Source: Rhodocollybia butyracea
Lineage: Eukaryota; Basidiomycota; Agaricomycetes; Agaricales; Omphalotaceae
Assembly (NCBI GenBank): GCA_015501585.1
Contig: JADNRY010000070.1
Location: 186,001-250,000, forward strand
Reading direction: 5' to 3'
DNA: 64,000 nucleotides
The translations under genes were made by a program, and so were the position numbers. Position 1 is the first letter of the stretch, and the number at the start of each line of letters is the position of its first letter. This document shows, in pieces, positions 43,368-55,035 of this stretch. The notes under the pieces were generated by a model that saw only the letters and a list, made by a program, of their open reading frames with translations, was not told where the DNA came from and did not search any database.

Positions 43368-43904
43368 AGCCTTGCGTAGTAGGACGGCTAAAAGGAAGAT
43401 TAATTACAAATAAGCGCCCTTCCTTTCATCAACTTTTTGTTGATCATGACCGTTCACAACGATGTCCTCTCGCTGACAGGAAGTTACCCGTTTGACTCAT
43501 ATTTTCTGCTCTACTTCAATCACAGTCTCCAGGTTACAGCTTTCCAGCTTCTTAAAATTCAATTCAAAAGACGAAAGAGCAATTGTAATTTGATTGTAAT
43601 CAGGAATATGCACAAACGGGCTTACAATAAAGCACAATTGTCAATGATGTTTTGAATGCTCTATTATAATAAGATTGGATACATAGAGCAAAGAGCCAAG
43701 CTAAAGGACGTTTGGAAACAAGGACGCTTTTAAGGGAATCTGCCATCTCAACTTTTCTTCGTATACTGTGCGTCTTTCAGTTTTTCGTCGAATCTAATTT
43801 CAGACTCAGCTGACGCGTAGTGTAGGTCTCAGAGCAGGAACAATTTCACAAGACCCACGCGGCGACTTTTACATCTCCCAAACCTCGCTATTTTCTATCC
43901 GGAA

Positions 43905-44070
43905 TGCAGTCTACGACCACCCCGCATAGGAAGCCTCATTGCCGAAGTTGTGGAAAGCCTGTGGCGGGACATAGACGCAGCGAATGTCCTGGCCCTCGAA
44001 CTCCAGGTAAGTATCCAGTTTCCTTGTGCGTGAGTATCGTGAAGACACTACAATCATGCTTAAATCATAC
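43905..44070 (+). pseudogene. Zinc-knuckle/membrane-anchor gene, copy 2 (truncated)
   Basis: Exon 1 is preserved (CRSCGKPVAGHRRSEC) with its donor site. The intron and the first bases of exon 2 (GTGAAGACACTACAATCATG) follow, then the sequence diverges completely from copies 1 and 3. The conserved core and the membrane anchor are missing. The frame can run on to 44200, but that extension is unrelated. Confidence 0.75.
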
Positions 44071-45640
44071 AGAATCAGACTTCCCACAGAGTCCTCAAAA
44101 TTGTAGTAATCCTCTGTTATGGAACGACGGAGGAGCGAGAGAAAGCTTTGCAAGAGGTCAAACGAGGATCCACAAGCAGTCAGGTGTCAAAGGGGAGTAG
44201 GATATTGAACTCTGACTTGTTTGCATACAGAAATCCGCTCTACTCTGTGTAACGTCCTCACATCTAGCAGTTCTAGCAGGTTACTTTGGTGACAACAATG
44301 AAGGCTTATTGAAAAGGCCCGCGGCTGTCCTTTCCAGAAAATAGAATATCAATGAGGCTAGGGTCGATAGATAAACTTCTGGGAAATGTCACATACTTTC
44401 AATTCTCCCAATGTTCCATGTCATTCTTCCTTGCTTCAAGGCAAATTTTGTCGGGCATATGCTATTTTAGAAAGTGGCAGGCTCACTGGCAGCTATCAAA
44501 GCCATTTCTCCTCGACATAAGACGCTTGTTGCACGGTACAAGCGCCTACATGACTCGGGCCCATCTCACGGACGTACTTACTTATCCGAGCAATATGCAA
44601 AGCCTCAAGATATTTCAGTGGATTTGGGTTACCTATTGAACTTGGACGATTAGAAAGCGTCTTTCCAGCAATCGATTGTCGAATGCCACAAGCCAAAAGA
44701 CTTACCCTCTAGCTCGTCTCTAGCTCTGCGCCCACAAGAATTGCGATGTCGGTTGCAAGATGTAATTAGGAGCCGGTATCTTCTCTCTTGTTTGGCGTAG
44801 GATCAGCCTCTTCCGAGGGAAAAGGAAGTGGAGTATACATATATGTGCAAAGCCCTTCGTAGGGTAATGTTTCCAGCTGAAATAACGTGTCATTAGTTCG
44901 TTGGCAAAATGGTATTGTTGCCAGCGCGCAAGGTCAACCGGTTAAGCTGGGGGTATCAAATTAAGATGATAACTTTTGAATTAATGGAGGCGTTGATATG
45001 TGAAGGAGATGGAGAAAAGCGACTTTTGTGTAATTCAAAAGTTGACTTATCCTGTTTCGTTGGTAGAGACAACGATCTGAGCCGGACTCTGAGAAATGGA
45101 TGGCACTGAATCAAACGACCAATGGTGTGATTGGGCGAGGTATCTGTGAGGAAGGTTGAACTAGTTGATTGGTTAGGTGCTTCTAGCGACCGTATCGATA
45201 GGAACGGTTAGGTATAAGGGCAGCGATGATGATTAGCAGGAACGGTATCAAGTAAAGACGACACCAGCTTTCTGTAAACAGTAAACAAGCTTCAGGGACT
45301 TACCATAAATTCCCTCTAACATCGTCCTGCCTCCTCCAGACACCATCTTGAGACTTGACGTCGAACGTCCATCTCTTCCTAAGATATCGACAGACCGTAC
45401 CTGTCCGACAACCTCTTCAGATACGGGCAACATTGGGTACAGTCGGCTTATGATTCCTAACCCATTCTAAGTCCGTTGCTTTCCCAAAAAGCGAGTGACG
45501 CAGCTCGGGCGTTAGATCTTAGATTTTGAGGTCTGGACCAACCAAGGCGACAGAAATCCCCGATGACACTGAAGAAGCTGGGTGAATTGATGAAGCGGAG
45601 ACGCACAAGTGAGTAAGCGCCCTTGAATAAGCGCCCTTTC
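44071..45640. other. Gene-poor interval
   Basis: About 1.6 kb with only short, unconvincing frames on both strands. I recognise no domain, repeat or RNA. From about 45640 the duplicated upstream region of the zinc-knuckle gene begins again. Confidence 0.5.
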
Positions 45641-46128
45641 ATACTCACAACGTTGTCCTCTCGCTGTCAGTAACTTGCCCGTATGGCTCATATTTTTGCT
45701 CTACTTCCATCACAGTCTCCAGGTTACGGGCTTTCCACCTTCTTGAAACTCAATACACCGCTGTGCAAGAGACAAAAGAGTAAGGCTGCTGCAAGTATGC
45801 AGAAACGGGCTTTACGTTCATAAAGCGCAATCGTCAATGATGTTTTGAATGCTCTGGATGCTCTATCATTATAAGACTGGATACAAAGAGCAAAGAGCCA
45901 ATGTAAAGGACCTTTTGGGAACAAGGACGCTTTGAAGGGAGCCTGCTAGTTTTTTTTTGCTTCCAGTCCATCTCACCATCTCAACTTCTATTCGTAACTG
46001 TGCGTCTTCGGTTATCGAATTTCAGGCTCAGCTGACGCGTGGTGTAAGTCTTGGAGCGGGAATAATCTTTCCAAGAGCCACGCGGCGACTTTTACATCTC
46101 CCAATTATCTCGCTATTTTCTATCCGAA

Positions 46129-46798
46129 ATGCAGTCAACGCCCTCCCCGCGTAAGAAACCTCATTGCCGAAGTTGTGGAAAGCCTATGATGGGACATCGA
46201 CGCAGCGAATGTCCGGGCCCTCGAACTCCAGGTGAGTATCCAATCTCCTATCTCCTTGTGCATGACTATACGTCTCAACGATCTCGCCTAGAAACTATCA
46301 TGAAGACGCCACAATCATCGCCTCGAGGGCGATGCCCAGAGTGGCTCCAGATCTGAATTACGATGACAGAAAATCGCTCGTTGCACGCTCGCCGGAGAAC
46401 CGACGTGTTGTTGTGCCAGTTCCTGCAGCATCGATTTACTCAACTTCAGAAGTCTCTCATTCTGCAATCCTTCGTGCATGCGATGACTCTGGGGGAAAAT
46501 ATCACACTGGTGTGTTTTACGCTCCTGCAGTCATCTCCGATGACACGAAAAATCCTGAAAAGAAAATGCATGGATATAAAAAATGGGCGATCGTGGCGAG
46601 GATGAGAATCTGGTTAGGCGTGTTGTTCGAGGAGAGAACAACAAGCCACCTGGCGCTTTTTCTTTTGGGATCGATTTGGTAGAGAGTCCGAGGATGGCAA
46701 CCTTCACGCATATGGTGTTTTTGGGGATTGTAATCGGGCTGGTGTTGCTCTGTGGTCTTTGGTTGGTTCTCGTGGTGATTTCCTTTTTCCTGGACTAG
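46129..46798 (+). pseudogene. Zinc-knuckle/membrane-anchor gene, copy 3 (two frame breaks)
   Basis: Exon 1 (46129-46231) encodes CRSCGKPMMGHRRSEC, and exon 2 starts at 46292. Against copy 1 it lacks one C at 46321-46322 and one T near 46593. The conserved core is therefore read in a second frame (SEVSHSAILRACDDSGGKYH) and the end in a third (ENLVRRVVRGENNKPPGAFS, anchor MVFLGIVIGLVLL, then a longer hydrophobic tail WLVLVVISFFLD). Apart from the two indels it is well preserved, so sequence error is possible. An F-box gene follows 370 bp downstream. Confidence 0.7.
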
Positions 46799-47163
46799 GT
46801 GTAACAATGATTCTACTTGTGGACTGGATCTATGTACCAATGACACGTCTTTGACATGATTTTTCTGTCTTCCTTCTTCACACGTTCATGCTATCACGCA
46901 GAATCTCTAGCAGTGTAAACCAAAAGCACGCTAACTCACCCTGTTGGGATTAGATGAATCGTATCGAGCTGGGTCTGTGAAATTGGATTGAGCAAATTGG
47001 ACCTGCCCTAAACTGAACGTGATTAAGCGGGCCGTCTTCACTGCCAAATTGTTCGTTCAGGTTCTTCTTGACTTTACAGAACCCATAGCACACAAAGTCA
47101 GTGTCTCAAGTTCTTTTATTTTTTATCTCATTAATGACATTTCCACAGCTTGATCTCGGCACG

Positions 47164-48688
47164 ATGGCGAAGTATCTTTCCCAGCGTATCGAGTGGCTTG
47201 AAAAGGCTGAAATATCCTTCCTAAAAGCAAAGATTTCCGATGGAGAAACGGAGATAGAGAACCTCAACCTCAAAACTAGGAAATCCCGCCTCACTCTCCA
47301 ACATCGGATAGATGAACTTGAAAAGTTGAAGAACGCTCTATCTCCTATTCGTCGAGTACCATTCGATATACTTTCCGAAATATTCATCCTATCTTGTTGT
47401 GACAAGGATTTTGGTAACAGGCCTAAACAGACTACCACGGCTATCCGATACACGCCACTCATTCTTGCCAGTGTGTGTGTAGCTTGGAAGACAGTAACCC
47501 ACAAGACGCCCGAGATCTGGGCTGTTCTGTATCTTCGACTTGGCGACACAAAGTCAAGATGTAAAGATCAGGCCTGGGTTCAGAGGTGGATCTCTCGGAG
47601 CAGAGGTCTTCCTTTGGAGTTACACCTCCAATACAGCAGCGGCTATATTTATTTCCCATTGTACAGAACAAGAGAAGTTATGGACACCATCTTGAGTTTT
47701 CGCCACCGTTGCTCTTTTCTGCTTGCCGTCCTCTTCATTTCCATTACTTGAGGAGTTGGCACTCACTTTGGAGAGTTATACCATTCCCAGGCCCGTCAAC
47801 TGGAAGGTCGCTCATAATCCACCATCTGACAAGATGGAGTTCTTTTTAGGGTCTCCTGCATTGCGAGACATAAAAATTGTGGAATGCAGGGACATCTCCA
47901 TAACCTCAGAATCACTTATACCTTTCAAACAGCTTACTTCACTGAAGGTAGATCATGCTGAACACCAATTGAAGAAGCCAGATCTCATCGTCGACCTTCT
48001 ACAACGGTGCAGCAATATTGTTGTGCTCGAGATTTGTGTGCCATCGGGATTCAAATCTAGCCCTGCTTCACTCATTCTCTTACCCTTACTTCGATCACTG
48101 GCCATCACTGGTAGCGGTGGAAATAAGATGATTCCTCTATGCCACATCTCTGCACCTTTCCTTGAAGATTTGTTGCTCTCATGGCCTTATGTTATGACCG
48201 GTAATATTCTTCGCAGTCTCTGCGAAGAGGTGGTTGATTTTCAACAACACCGCTCTTCTCCTACTGTGTCGTCTTTGACGATAAGGAATATCGTTTGGTT
48301 GACCGAGGAGGTGGTTGGCTTACTCATGCCTGCTTTTCCTTCTATCAAATTGTTCCGTCTGGTGAACGTCAGGTACAAGGCTGACCTTTTTGAATGTCTG
48401 ACTCTACAAGGTCCCGAGTACAACAACCCCGAAACCATTCTGCTTCCTCACCTTACCCACCTAGAGGTCTTGGGGCTATATTCGGATAGGTACCAACCCT
48501 CGGAGCATAAACTCCTGTGTGATATGATACGTTCACGACGGTGGACTGAGTCTAATGAATCTAGCCACAGTGGATTAACTTGTCTGCAAAAGGTGACTTT
48601 TGATCGGGGATCGGAGTTGTATGAAGAGGAAATGGCGATTATTTCTGGTCTACCAGGCTTAGAGGTCACAGTATTGCCTATTCAATGA
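47164..48688 (+). pseudogene. F-box/LRR-like protein, copy 1 (internal deletion)
   Basis: It starts MAKYLSQRIEWLEKAEISFL. A coiled-coil stretch follows (residues 20-60), then the F-box (LSPIRRVPFDILSEIFILSC) near residue 62-82 and a long region of weak leucine-rich repeats (SLKVDHAEHQLKKPDLIVDL, SLTIRNIVWLTEEVVGLL). The end GLEVTVLPIQ is conserved. Compared with copies 2 and 3, about 40 bp encoding QIRILDLWGR.. are missing near 47712, which shifts the frame; two open pieces remain (to 47751 and from about 47723). Such proteins are substrate receptors of SCF ubiquitin ligases and form very large families in mushrooms. A LINE remnant sits directly after the stop codon. Confidence 0.75.
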
Positions 48689-48689
48689 T

Positions 48690-49942
48690 TTTGAGGTTAG
48701 ATGCCACGGCACATATATCTAGGCGCGATGTGAGGTGGCCATCGACGTTGATAAAGGTGTCGCAGACACACTAGGACGTGTCCAGATCCTGTACCTCAGA
48801 AGGCTCCTCGGACTACACAGCGGTCTACCATCGCTCCACTGTTCTCGGAAACGGGTATTATGCCGGTAATGTACAGAAGAGCGGATCTTGCTCTAGGTTT
48901 CCTGGTATATTTACTGTCGCTACCGTTAACCCACATCGCCAGGTGCGCACTTGAAAACTCTTTCCATTTATGCACTGGCGGCCATCCGAACTGGTTGAAC
49001 GACTTGGTGCTAGTCCTAGCTCGCTTCCCCGTACCTGTTCGATGCTCTTTCCAGGATCTCCGAGATGTAGACCGTATCAAGGACATTAAGACTCTCATCG
49101 TGAAATCAGCGGAAGCGACGATTACTGTCAACATACAAGATTCTACACGTCTTCACCTGCTACACAACCGGGTTCACTACAACGGAAACGACTTACGGTA
49201 CCTTAACGTGCCCCCTATATCCTTTCAACCTTACCTCATGCACATCAAAATTCCGAAACACAGAGATGCTTTCATACGATTGGTGGCTTCAACACATTCC
49301 CTGTCCGTGGAGCGACTCCGTTACTCTGAAAGGAATAGACCAGCTATCCCCCGCGAATGGCGCCTTTGCCGCCTGTGCCACTTGAACACAGAGGACGAAT
49401 GCCATGCCCTCCTAGAGTGCAAAGGCAACACTGCCCTGGTCCAGATCCGTCAGGCTTTCTTGATTGCAGCTTGCGAGCTGACCCCAAACTGAAAGAGGAT
49501 CTGGCCTTATTGCCCACACTCGACGTCCTGCGTAACATCCTCTTTAGACAGAAATTACTGCCCCTTGTCGGTAAATATGTCCACGATGTCCTCTCACTAT
49601 ATGCAGGTACGGTGATGTGGGTGCCTGAGGCAAGGTTGTATAGCGTACAACAGGGAAATATGACCTAGTTTACTGTCCCATGTTAGAGTTAATATGATGG
49701 CACACACGGATTGTACAACTAAGTAACAATTGTAACGAAATTTTATTAAAGCGCCTCAGTTCTCTTCTATCGTGTCTAACATCTGCGTTGTGCGTCCGGA
49801 GGAACCAGCCTCTCAACACAGCAGCGTTGAGGTTAGATGCCCACGGCACATATCCCAGGCGCGCTATGTGTAGCGTGGAACCCGGCTGTTTCTAAATGGG
49901 ACCGCGCCGGTTAAACCTACCTACCTACCTACCTACCTACCT
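48690..49942 (+). mobile_element. 5'-truncated LINE inserted behind F-box copy 1
   Basis: It reads as the end of a non-LTR element: the region after reverse transcriptase (FSETGIMPVMYRRADLALGF), SLSVERLRYSERNRPAIPRE, zinc-knuckle-like CRLCHLNTEDECHALLEC, then, after a frame break near 49490, DLALLPTLDVLRNILFRQKL. It ends in GGTTAAACC and a CTAC/CCTA tandem tail at 49912-49942. After the tail, CATGTTAAAGTGCTTGCTAA matches the 3' flanks of F-box copies 2 and 3, so the insertion lies in the F-box 3' untranslated region. A word GAGGTTAGATGCCACGGCAC near 48693 is repeated near 49829, so a second tail may be present. Confidence 0.75.
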
Positions 49943-51202
49943 ACCATGTTAAAGTGCTTGCTAAGCTTTTTAATTTCCTTAAAAGTCTGCAAAGTCTGCC
50001 TACCATGTATATATGATGAAACCTTGCCCTGGCTCGCCCATTTTCCTTCCGTTACTTTAGTTGCTGCTCTACAGATCTTCGGTGTTGCTACTTGTAATAA
50101 TATGGCTGCTTTTTAAATTAGTACCTTTCTACAGGCCTGAACGCACGCCGGCGATGAAAGACAGCACATGTAGTAAGGAGTAATTCTGTGATTCGCTCGT
50201 GGCAATGACATTTGCATGAGTGAAGCGACCTAGCTCGTTTCATTGAGAACAAGATTCAAGTTGATAGGTAAGATAGTCTGTCAGCTCGTACACAAGCCAC
50301 ATATATACAGCGATACTATAGTTAATCATGGTACTAGTAAGTAAACTACTGTGACCTACTATCTGATTGATAGGCTTTTTCATATGCAGTTGCACGAAAT
50401 AAGGACAAATTAACGACAGTTGCCATTGATATTCACAGCGAACGAGATCTAGTACACACGGTGGGCCTGGAAGTTGTGACTCACCTACACGGATATGTAG
50501 ACACGAGCTTGGATACAAGTAGCAGAAATTAAAATGTGAGCATTCGAGGTATGTAAGAGAATTGGTCTACGCGAGGCCATAACCAAGCTTCATCGACCTA
50601 ATTCGTAGAATTAAAGAGCTGAGATGTTCCGAGTGGTCGTATAGAGTCATAATACGGAAGAGAGTCAACCCGGCTCTGAGCGGAGAGTTGCTTACAAGTT
50701 AATTTACGACTTGATAATCCTAGAAGGACTAAGATGAATATCAACTATTCTTACCCGCTTCCTCAAGAGCTTGATAAGACACTAAGTACCCAACTAACAA
50801 ATCTTGTTTTTGCCGCTGCACTTGATCCCAACTTGATCCTTGTGTTTATATAAGTCAGCCAATTTTCGAGAACAAGAACGGGCGCCTTCAGTGACGATGG
50901 TGACGGGCAAGGTCCTGCAAGGTCATATGGCATGAGGCCTAGCCTGAAGCCAAAAGGGCTTAGTAGGGCGCCTTAGTCTGGCTTAGTTCTGCTTAGCTGT
51001 GATCTGCTGTGATCCGAGTGGTACAAGCAAAAATGTACCTGCCCTGAACTAGGGAAGGGTCGAAGCGGAGTTTCAGTAACAAATGATGCCTACGGTTTTA
51101 CAATGTTCACGACATGGTTACGACGATTACAGGAAAACATGACACAAAACACAAGGTCAGAGCATCAACACTTGTCTGGTTTCAAGCTTCATTGAGGATC
51201 TT
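49943..51202. other. Intergenic region
   Basis: About 1.26 kb with no convincing gene. It starts with the 3' flank of F-box copy 1 and ends with the leader shared by the F-box genes. A small frame at 50240-50518 (minus) is not recognised. Confidence 0.5.
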
Positions 51203-52783
51203 TTGTGCAGTTCCACAATTCAATCGCCGTGTACAATCGGGGTCGATCTTTCCCAACGTATCGAGGGTCCAATTTGGCTCGAAAAGGATGAAATACTCCT
51301 CTTAAAAGCGAAGATATCTGATGCGCAAAAGAAACGTCGAAAAGATGAACTCGCAAAGTTGAAGAACGTTCTATCTCCCATTCGTCGAGCGCCGCTGGAC
51401 ATACTTTCCCAAATATTCGTCCTATGTTGTTGTGACGATAGCTTTGGCAACAGGCCTAAAGATATCCTTGAAACGACTATCCGATACACGCCACTTGTTC
51501 TTGCCAGTGTTTGTATAGCTTGGAAGATAGCAGCCCATGATACGCCCGGGATTTGGTCTGTTCTGTATCTTCGACTTGGCGACACAAGAGATAAAGATCA
51601 GGTCTGGGTCCAAAGGTGGCTTTCTCGGAGCAGGAGTCTTCCTTTGGAGTTACACCTTCAGTATCACGGCGGCTCAATCTATTTTCCCTTGGAAAGAGCA
51701 AGGGAAATAATGGACACCATCTTGGGATTTCATCGCCAAATCCGAATATTGGATTTTTGGGGAAGGCCTGAAGCAATCGTTGCTCTCTTTCCCTTACCCT
51801 CCTCTTCGCTTCCGCTACTCGAACGGTTGTCGCTCGCTTTGGAGAGCCATATTACTACGGAGCCCATCGAATGGAAGATCGCTCATGGTACCTCATCTGA
51901 CAAGATGAAGTTCCTTTTGGGCTCTCCTGCATTGCGAGACGTAAAAATTGTGGAGTGCAAGGATATTTCCATCACCTCAGAATCACTCATACCTTACAAT
52001 CAGCTAACTTCGCTGAAGGTAGACTATGCTAACCATCATTTGGAGAAGCCGGATCTCATCGTCGACCTCTTACAACGGTGCGGCAATATTGCTGTGCTTG
52101 AACTTCATGTGCCGTTGGGGCTGGAATTTGACCCTGCCACACCTATTGTCCTACCATTACTTCGGTCACTGACCATCAAAAGTGGTGGAGATAACATGGG
52201 TCCCCTATGCCACATCTCTGCACCTTCCCTTGAAGATCTGTCACTCTCGTGGCCTCATGATCTAAACAGTAATCTTCACCGTCTTTGTGACGAGGTTATT
52301 GATTTTCAACGTCGTTCTTCTTCAACTTTATTGTCTTTGACGATAAGAGAGATCAAGCGGTTGGACAAGGAGGTGGTTATAATGCTCTTGTCTGCGTTAC
52401 CTTCCATCAAGTTGCTCCGTACAGTGAACATCATATACAGGATGCGCCTATTTCAATGTTTGACTCTCCCAGGTGTTGAGTCCATGTCCGAGAACGATGA
52501 CCATGGAGTGCCCATGATTCTGCTTCCTCACCTTACGCACCTGGAGGTTTTGGGGTTCTATTCAAGCAGATTCTCAGCCTGGGAGCGTGAACTCCTCTGC
52601 AATATGATACGTTCGCGATTGTGGACTGAGTCTGATGAATCTAACCACAGTGGATTAACTTGTCTCCAAAAGGTGACTTTCGATCAGGGATCGAAATTGT
52701 ATGGCGAGCAAAGGGCAACTATAGCTGGTCTAGCAGGCTTAGAGGTTGCGGTATTGCCTATTTTCAATAATTTTCCAAAGTAG
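51203..52783 (+). CDS. F-box/LRR-like protein, copy 2 (intact frame)
   Basis: One open frame of 526 codons. The usual start MAKYL is altered (GTCGATCTTTCCCAACG for ATGGCGAAGTATCTTTCC-), so the product would start upstream at MCSSTIQS or at a later Met. Then come SQRIEGPIWLEKDEILLL, a shortened coiled coil, the F-box LSPIRRAPLDILSQIFVLCC, RILDFWGRPEAIVALFPLPS and the LRR-like region (SLKVDYANHHLEKPDLIVDL, SLTIREIKRLDKEVVIMLL), ending GLEVAVLPIFNNFPK. It is the only full-length uninterrupted F-box copy here. It is predicted to recruit an unknown substrate to an SCF complex via Skp1 binding by the F-box. Confidence 0.75.
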   Translation: MCSSTIQSPCTIGVDLSQRIEGPIWLEKDEILLLKAKISDAQKKRRKDELAKLKNVLSPIRRAPLDILSQIFVLCCCDDSFGNRPKDILETTIRYTPLVLASVCIAWKIAAHDTPGIWSVLYLRLGDTRDKDQVWVQRWLSRSRSLPLELHLQYHGGSIYFPLERAREIMDTILGFHRQIRILDFWGRPEAIVALFPLPSSSLPLLERLSLALESHITTEPIEWKIAHGTSSDKMKFLLGSPALRDVKIVECKDISITSESLIPYNQLTSLKVDYANHHLEKPDLIVDLLQRCGNIAVLELHVPLGLEFDPATPIVLPLLRSLTIKSGGDNMGPLCHISAPSLEDLSLSWPHDLNSNLHRLCDEVIDFQRRSSSTLLSLTIREIKRLDKEVVIMLLSALPSIKLLRTVNIIYRMRLFQCLTLPGVESMSENDDHGVPMILLPHLTHLEVLGFYSSRFSAWERELLCNMIRSRLWTESDESNHSGLTCLQKVTFDQGSKLYGEQRATIAGLAGLEVAVLPIFNNFPK

Positions 52784-53212
52784 TAGTAAAATTCTTGATA
52801 AGCTTTTGGTTTCCTTCAAGGTTTCCTTAAAATCTGCAAGTAAATGTATACTAAAATTTTGTCCTGGCGATGTGGGTGATTGGTACAGATTACAGAATTC
52901 AAATATGTAGGCAATAAATCATTGAAGCCTGGTGCCCACGCGCGCTGAGCTTGTAATTCATGGCGGGGAGGGAGAGGGACGAGTAAGAAGTTCTCAAGGA
53001 TGATGCGGGTCCTGAAATATCTATGGTCTAAAACAAAGATCTTGAACATCATACGCAACGTTCCACTGTACGCTTATTGAATAGCAAATATATATATATT
53101 TGTAATACAAAGAAAGGACTTGGATAAAAGCGACACACTAAAAAAAGTCTATATATGGTCAGTATTTAGTTGCACCCCAGGACCGTAGAGACTCGAGAGT
53201 GAAGAATACTGT

Positions 53213-54254
53213 TCAGTTGACAATTGTTGGAGTACCTTCAGGCTGCAGTCGGATCCAAGGACAAGTTACAGGACCGGAAGGGGCCCACGGAGTCGCCTCG
53301 CCAATTTCTCCAATAAGAGGTCCGAAATTGTCGTCGTCAATAGGCACATCAGAGCGATGCCATCCTTCTTCCAAGGGAAGTCGTTCCTGCTCAAAGAATA
53401 TCTGCACAAACCTGTGGTGTGGTGATATTGTCATTTGTAAGCGGCCATGTACGCAAAACAACTACTTACTTCTTGGGCACAACGCCAGTCGTGATATTTC
53501 CGATGACACCAAGGTAGAGTGCCGACTCGATAGTTCGGATAGTAAACTCCTTGACTGTATTAGTGATGTTTGGATTCGCAATACTATCCTCCGCCAGGCG
53601 TTGAACTAACACCTGTGAGGCCGAGGTGATATTGTAGTAGTCCACGCCGGGGTTCGAGTTGTTAAGAGTGGCAAACACGGTCGCGTTGAAGTGAATATTG
53701 TCACCAAGGGCGTAATCATTTCTCGACAGCGAGGCGTCGTGCTCGATTGTACCGTGACTAGAACGCCCATATGTCAACCTCACTTCAGTTCATTACTGCC
53801 CAGTGATTACTCACAGTGCCAATTCTTGCAAAGTGAAACTATCGGGATTATCTGTAGTAAGAAGCCCGAGCTTGGCTCCGGTACGCAAGAGATCAGTAGG
53901 CTGAAAGTTGAATCCATCTGAGTACAGCAAGATTGTTTTATTTCACGTTCACAATACCCGAGAAGCTAAAAACTGACCTTGGACCGCGTTCAGCACGATG
54001 GGGATGGTGATGTTGCTCCCGTTTCTGGGCAAGAAACCATGGTTGGCTAAGCTGGACTCGGAGGGTACCGATCAGCAATGGGATGTGCCAGGGGTGAGGA
54101 GATCTACATACGTGTTCAATCCGGGACACGGGCCTCGAGAATCAGTGGGCAAAGGAGCCTGCCACTGGTGGGCACTCCAATCAACCGGGTCATAAGTACC
54201 TCTGACTCCAATGGAGAAGGTGAGCGCGATGAGAGAGATAAGCAAAGTATTCAT
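53213..54254 (-). CDS. Secreted heme-thiolate peroxidase (chloroperoxidase/peroxygenase family)
   Basis: Five exons on the minus strand (54254-54112, 54051-53978, about 53917-53816, 53757-53470, 53411-53213) join in phase to about 268 aa. Residues 1-19 are a signal peptide (MNTLLISLIALTFSIGVRG). GPCPGLNTLANHGFLPRNG carries the heme-ligating Cys43 of the PCP motif. IEHDASLSRNDYALGD carries the metal-site and distal-pocket motif E-H-D-x-S (about residues 112-116). Several N-x-S/T sites follow, as expected for a secreted glycoprotein. Length and the EHD motif suit the short class of these enzymes, which use H2O2 to halogenate or oxygenate organic compounds. No lesion seen. It sits alone between F-box copies, beside an unrecognised gene on the same strand. 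Confidence 0.88.
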
Positions 54255-54352
54255 GAAGTGAAAATGGGTTTCTTAGGCAAACACTGAGACGAAACATATT
54301 TTATATCGGTTCAGAATTTTTCAACGCTCACTACTTTGAGGAGTGGGACTTA

Positions 54353-55035
54353 CTGTTGGCAACAGTACATGCCTCTGCCATGACCCACAGGCAGGCCTTC
54401 AACTGCGCAGCCTGCGGTGGTGTCAACATCTGCATAATAACGTGCTGACCGCAGCGAGTCTGCAAGAACGCGGCAAGAGTTCATTCGATGAACATGGGTT
54501 GGCTGATTGTACCAGATGACTTTGCGGCAGGGAATGACGCCCTATCAAAAGTGAAATTGTTAGACAACTGTAGAGCAATACTCGAGCGGTGCTTACACAT
54601 GTTCACTGGAGGATAGACGTATATATGAGTTCATTAGGAGTAAAGAGTAAAAATTTCCTACATCCATGCTCGTAAAAGTCCTGTCTGAGTTCCTTGAATG
54701 AGTTCCGATACTTGCTCGCACGCTCCTTGTACAGAATTAATACTGGGACAGGATACAAATGTTCACATGTAAATCGAGACCTACGAATCATTTGCGATAT
54801 GTTCGGCGGTACATCCTGATGTCTCTAGCGGCACTAAAGACTTTGAGCGACAGGATATCGCAGCAGATACTGGCATAAGTGGCTTGATCATATAGTTCAT
54901 TTTCTTTTCTTGTTCGATGTAACTGGCCTGAAATAAATCGTTTCGACGGAGACCATAAATCTGCGGGATGGATGTCAGCCAAATCTGAATGAAGGAGGAG
55001 AGAACCAAGCCATTAAAGAGAAGAAATGAGGTCAA
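54353..55035 (-). CDS. Unrecognised gene, several exons
   Basis: Coding-like pieces follow one another on the minus strand: GLVLSSFIQIWLTSIPQIYG and EKKMNYMIKPLMPVSAAISC (55035-54781), RSRFTCEHLYPVPVLILYKE and SFKELRQDFYEHGCRKFLLF (54791-54603), and, after an intron ending TTTTGATAG, GVIPCRKVIWYNQPTHVHRM, RSARYYADVDTTAGCAVEGL and GRGMYCCQQ with a stop near 54353. Cys residues are frequent and the first part is hydrophobic, so a secreted or membrane product is possible. Upstream exons were not identified. I do not recognise the family. It is head-to-tail with the peroxidase gene, 100 bp apart. Confidence 0.4.

Noticed and set aside
50240..50518. 92-codon minus-strand frame
   Set aside because: No domain, no neighbouring exons, and intergenic base composition.
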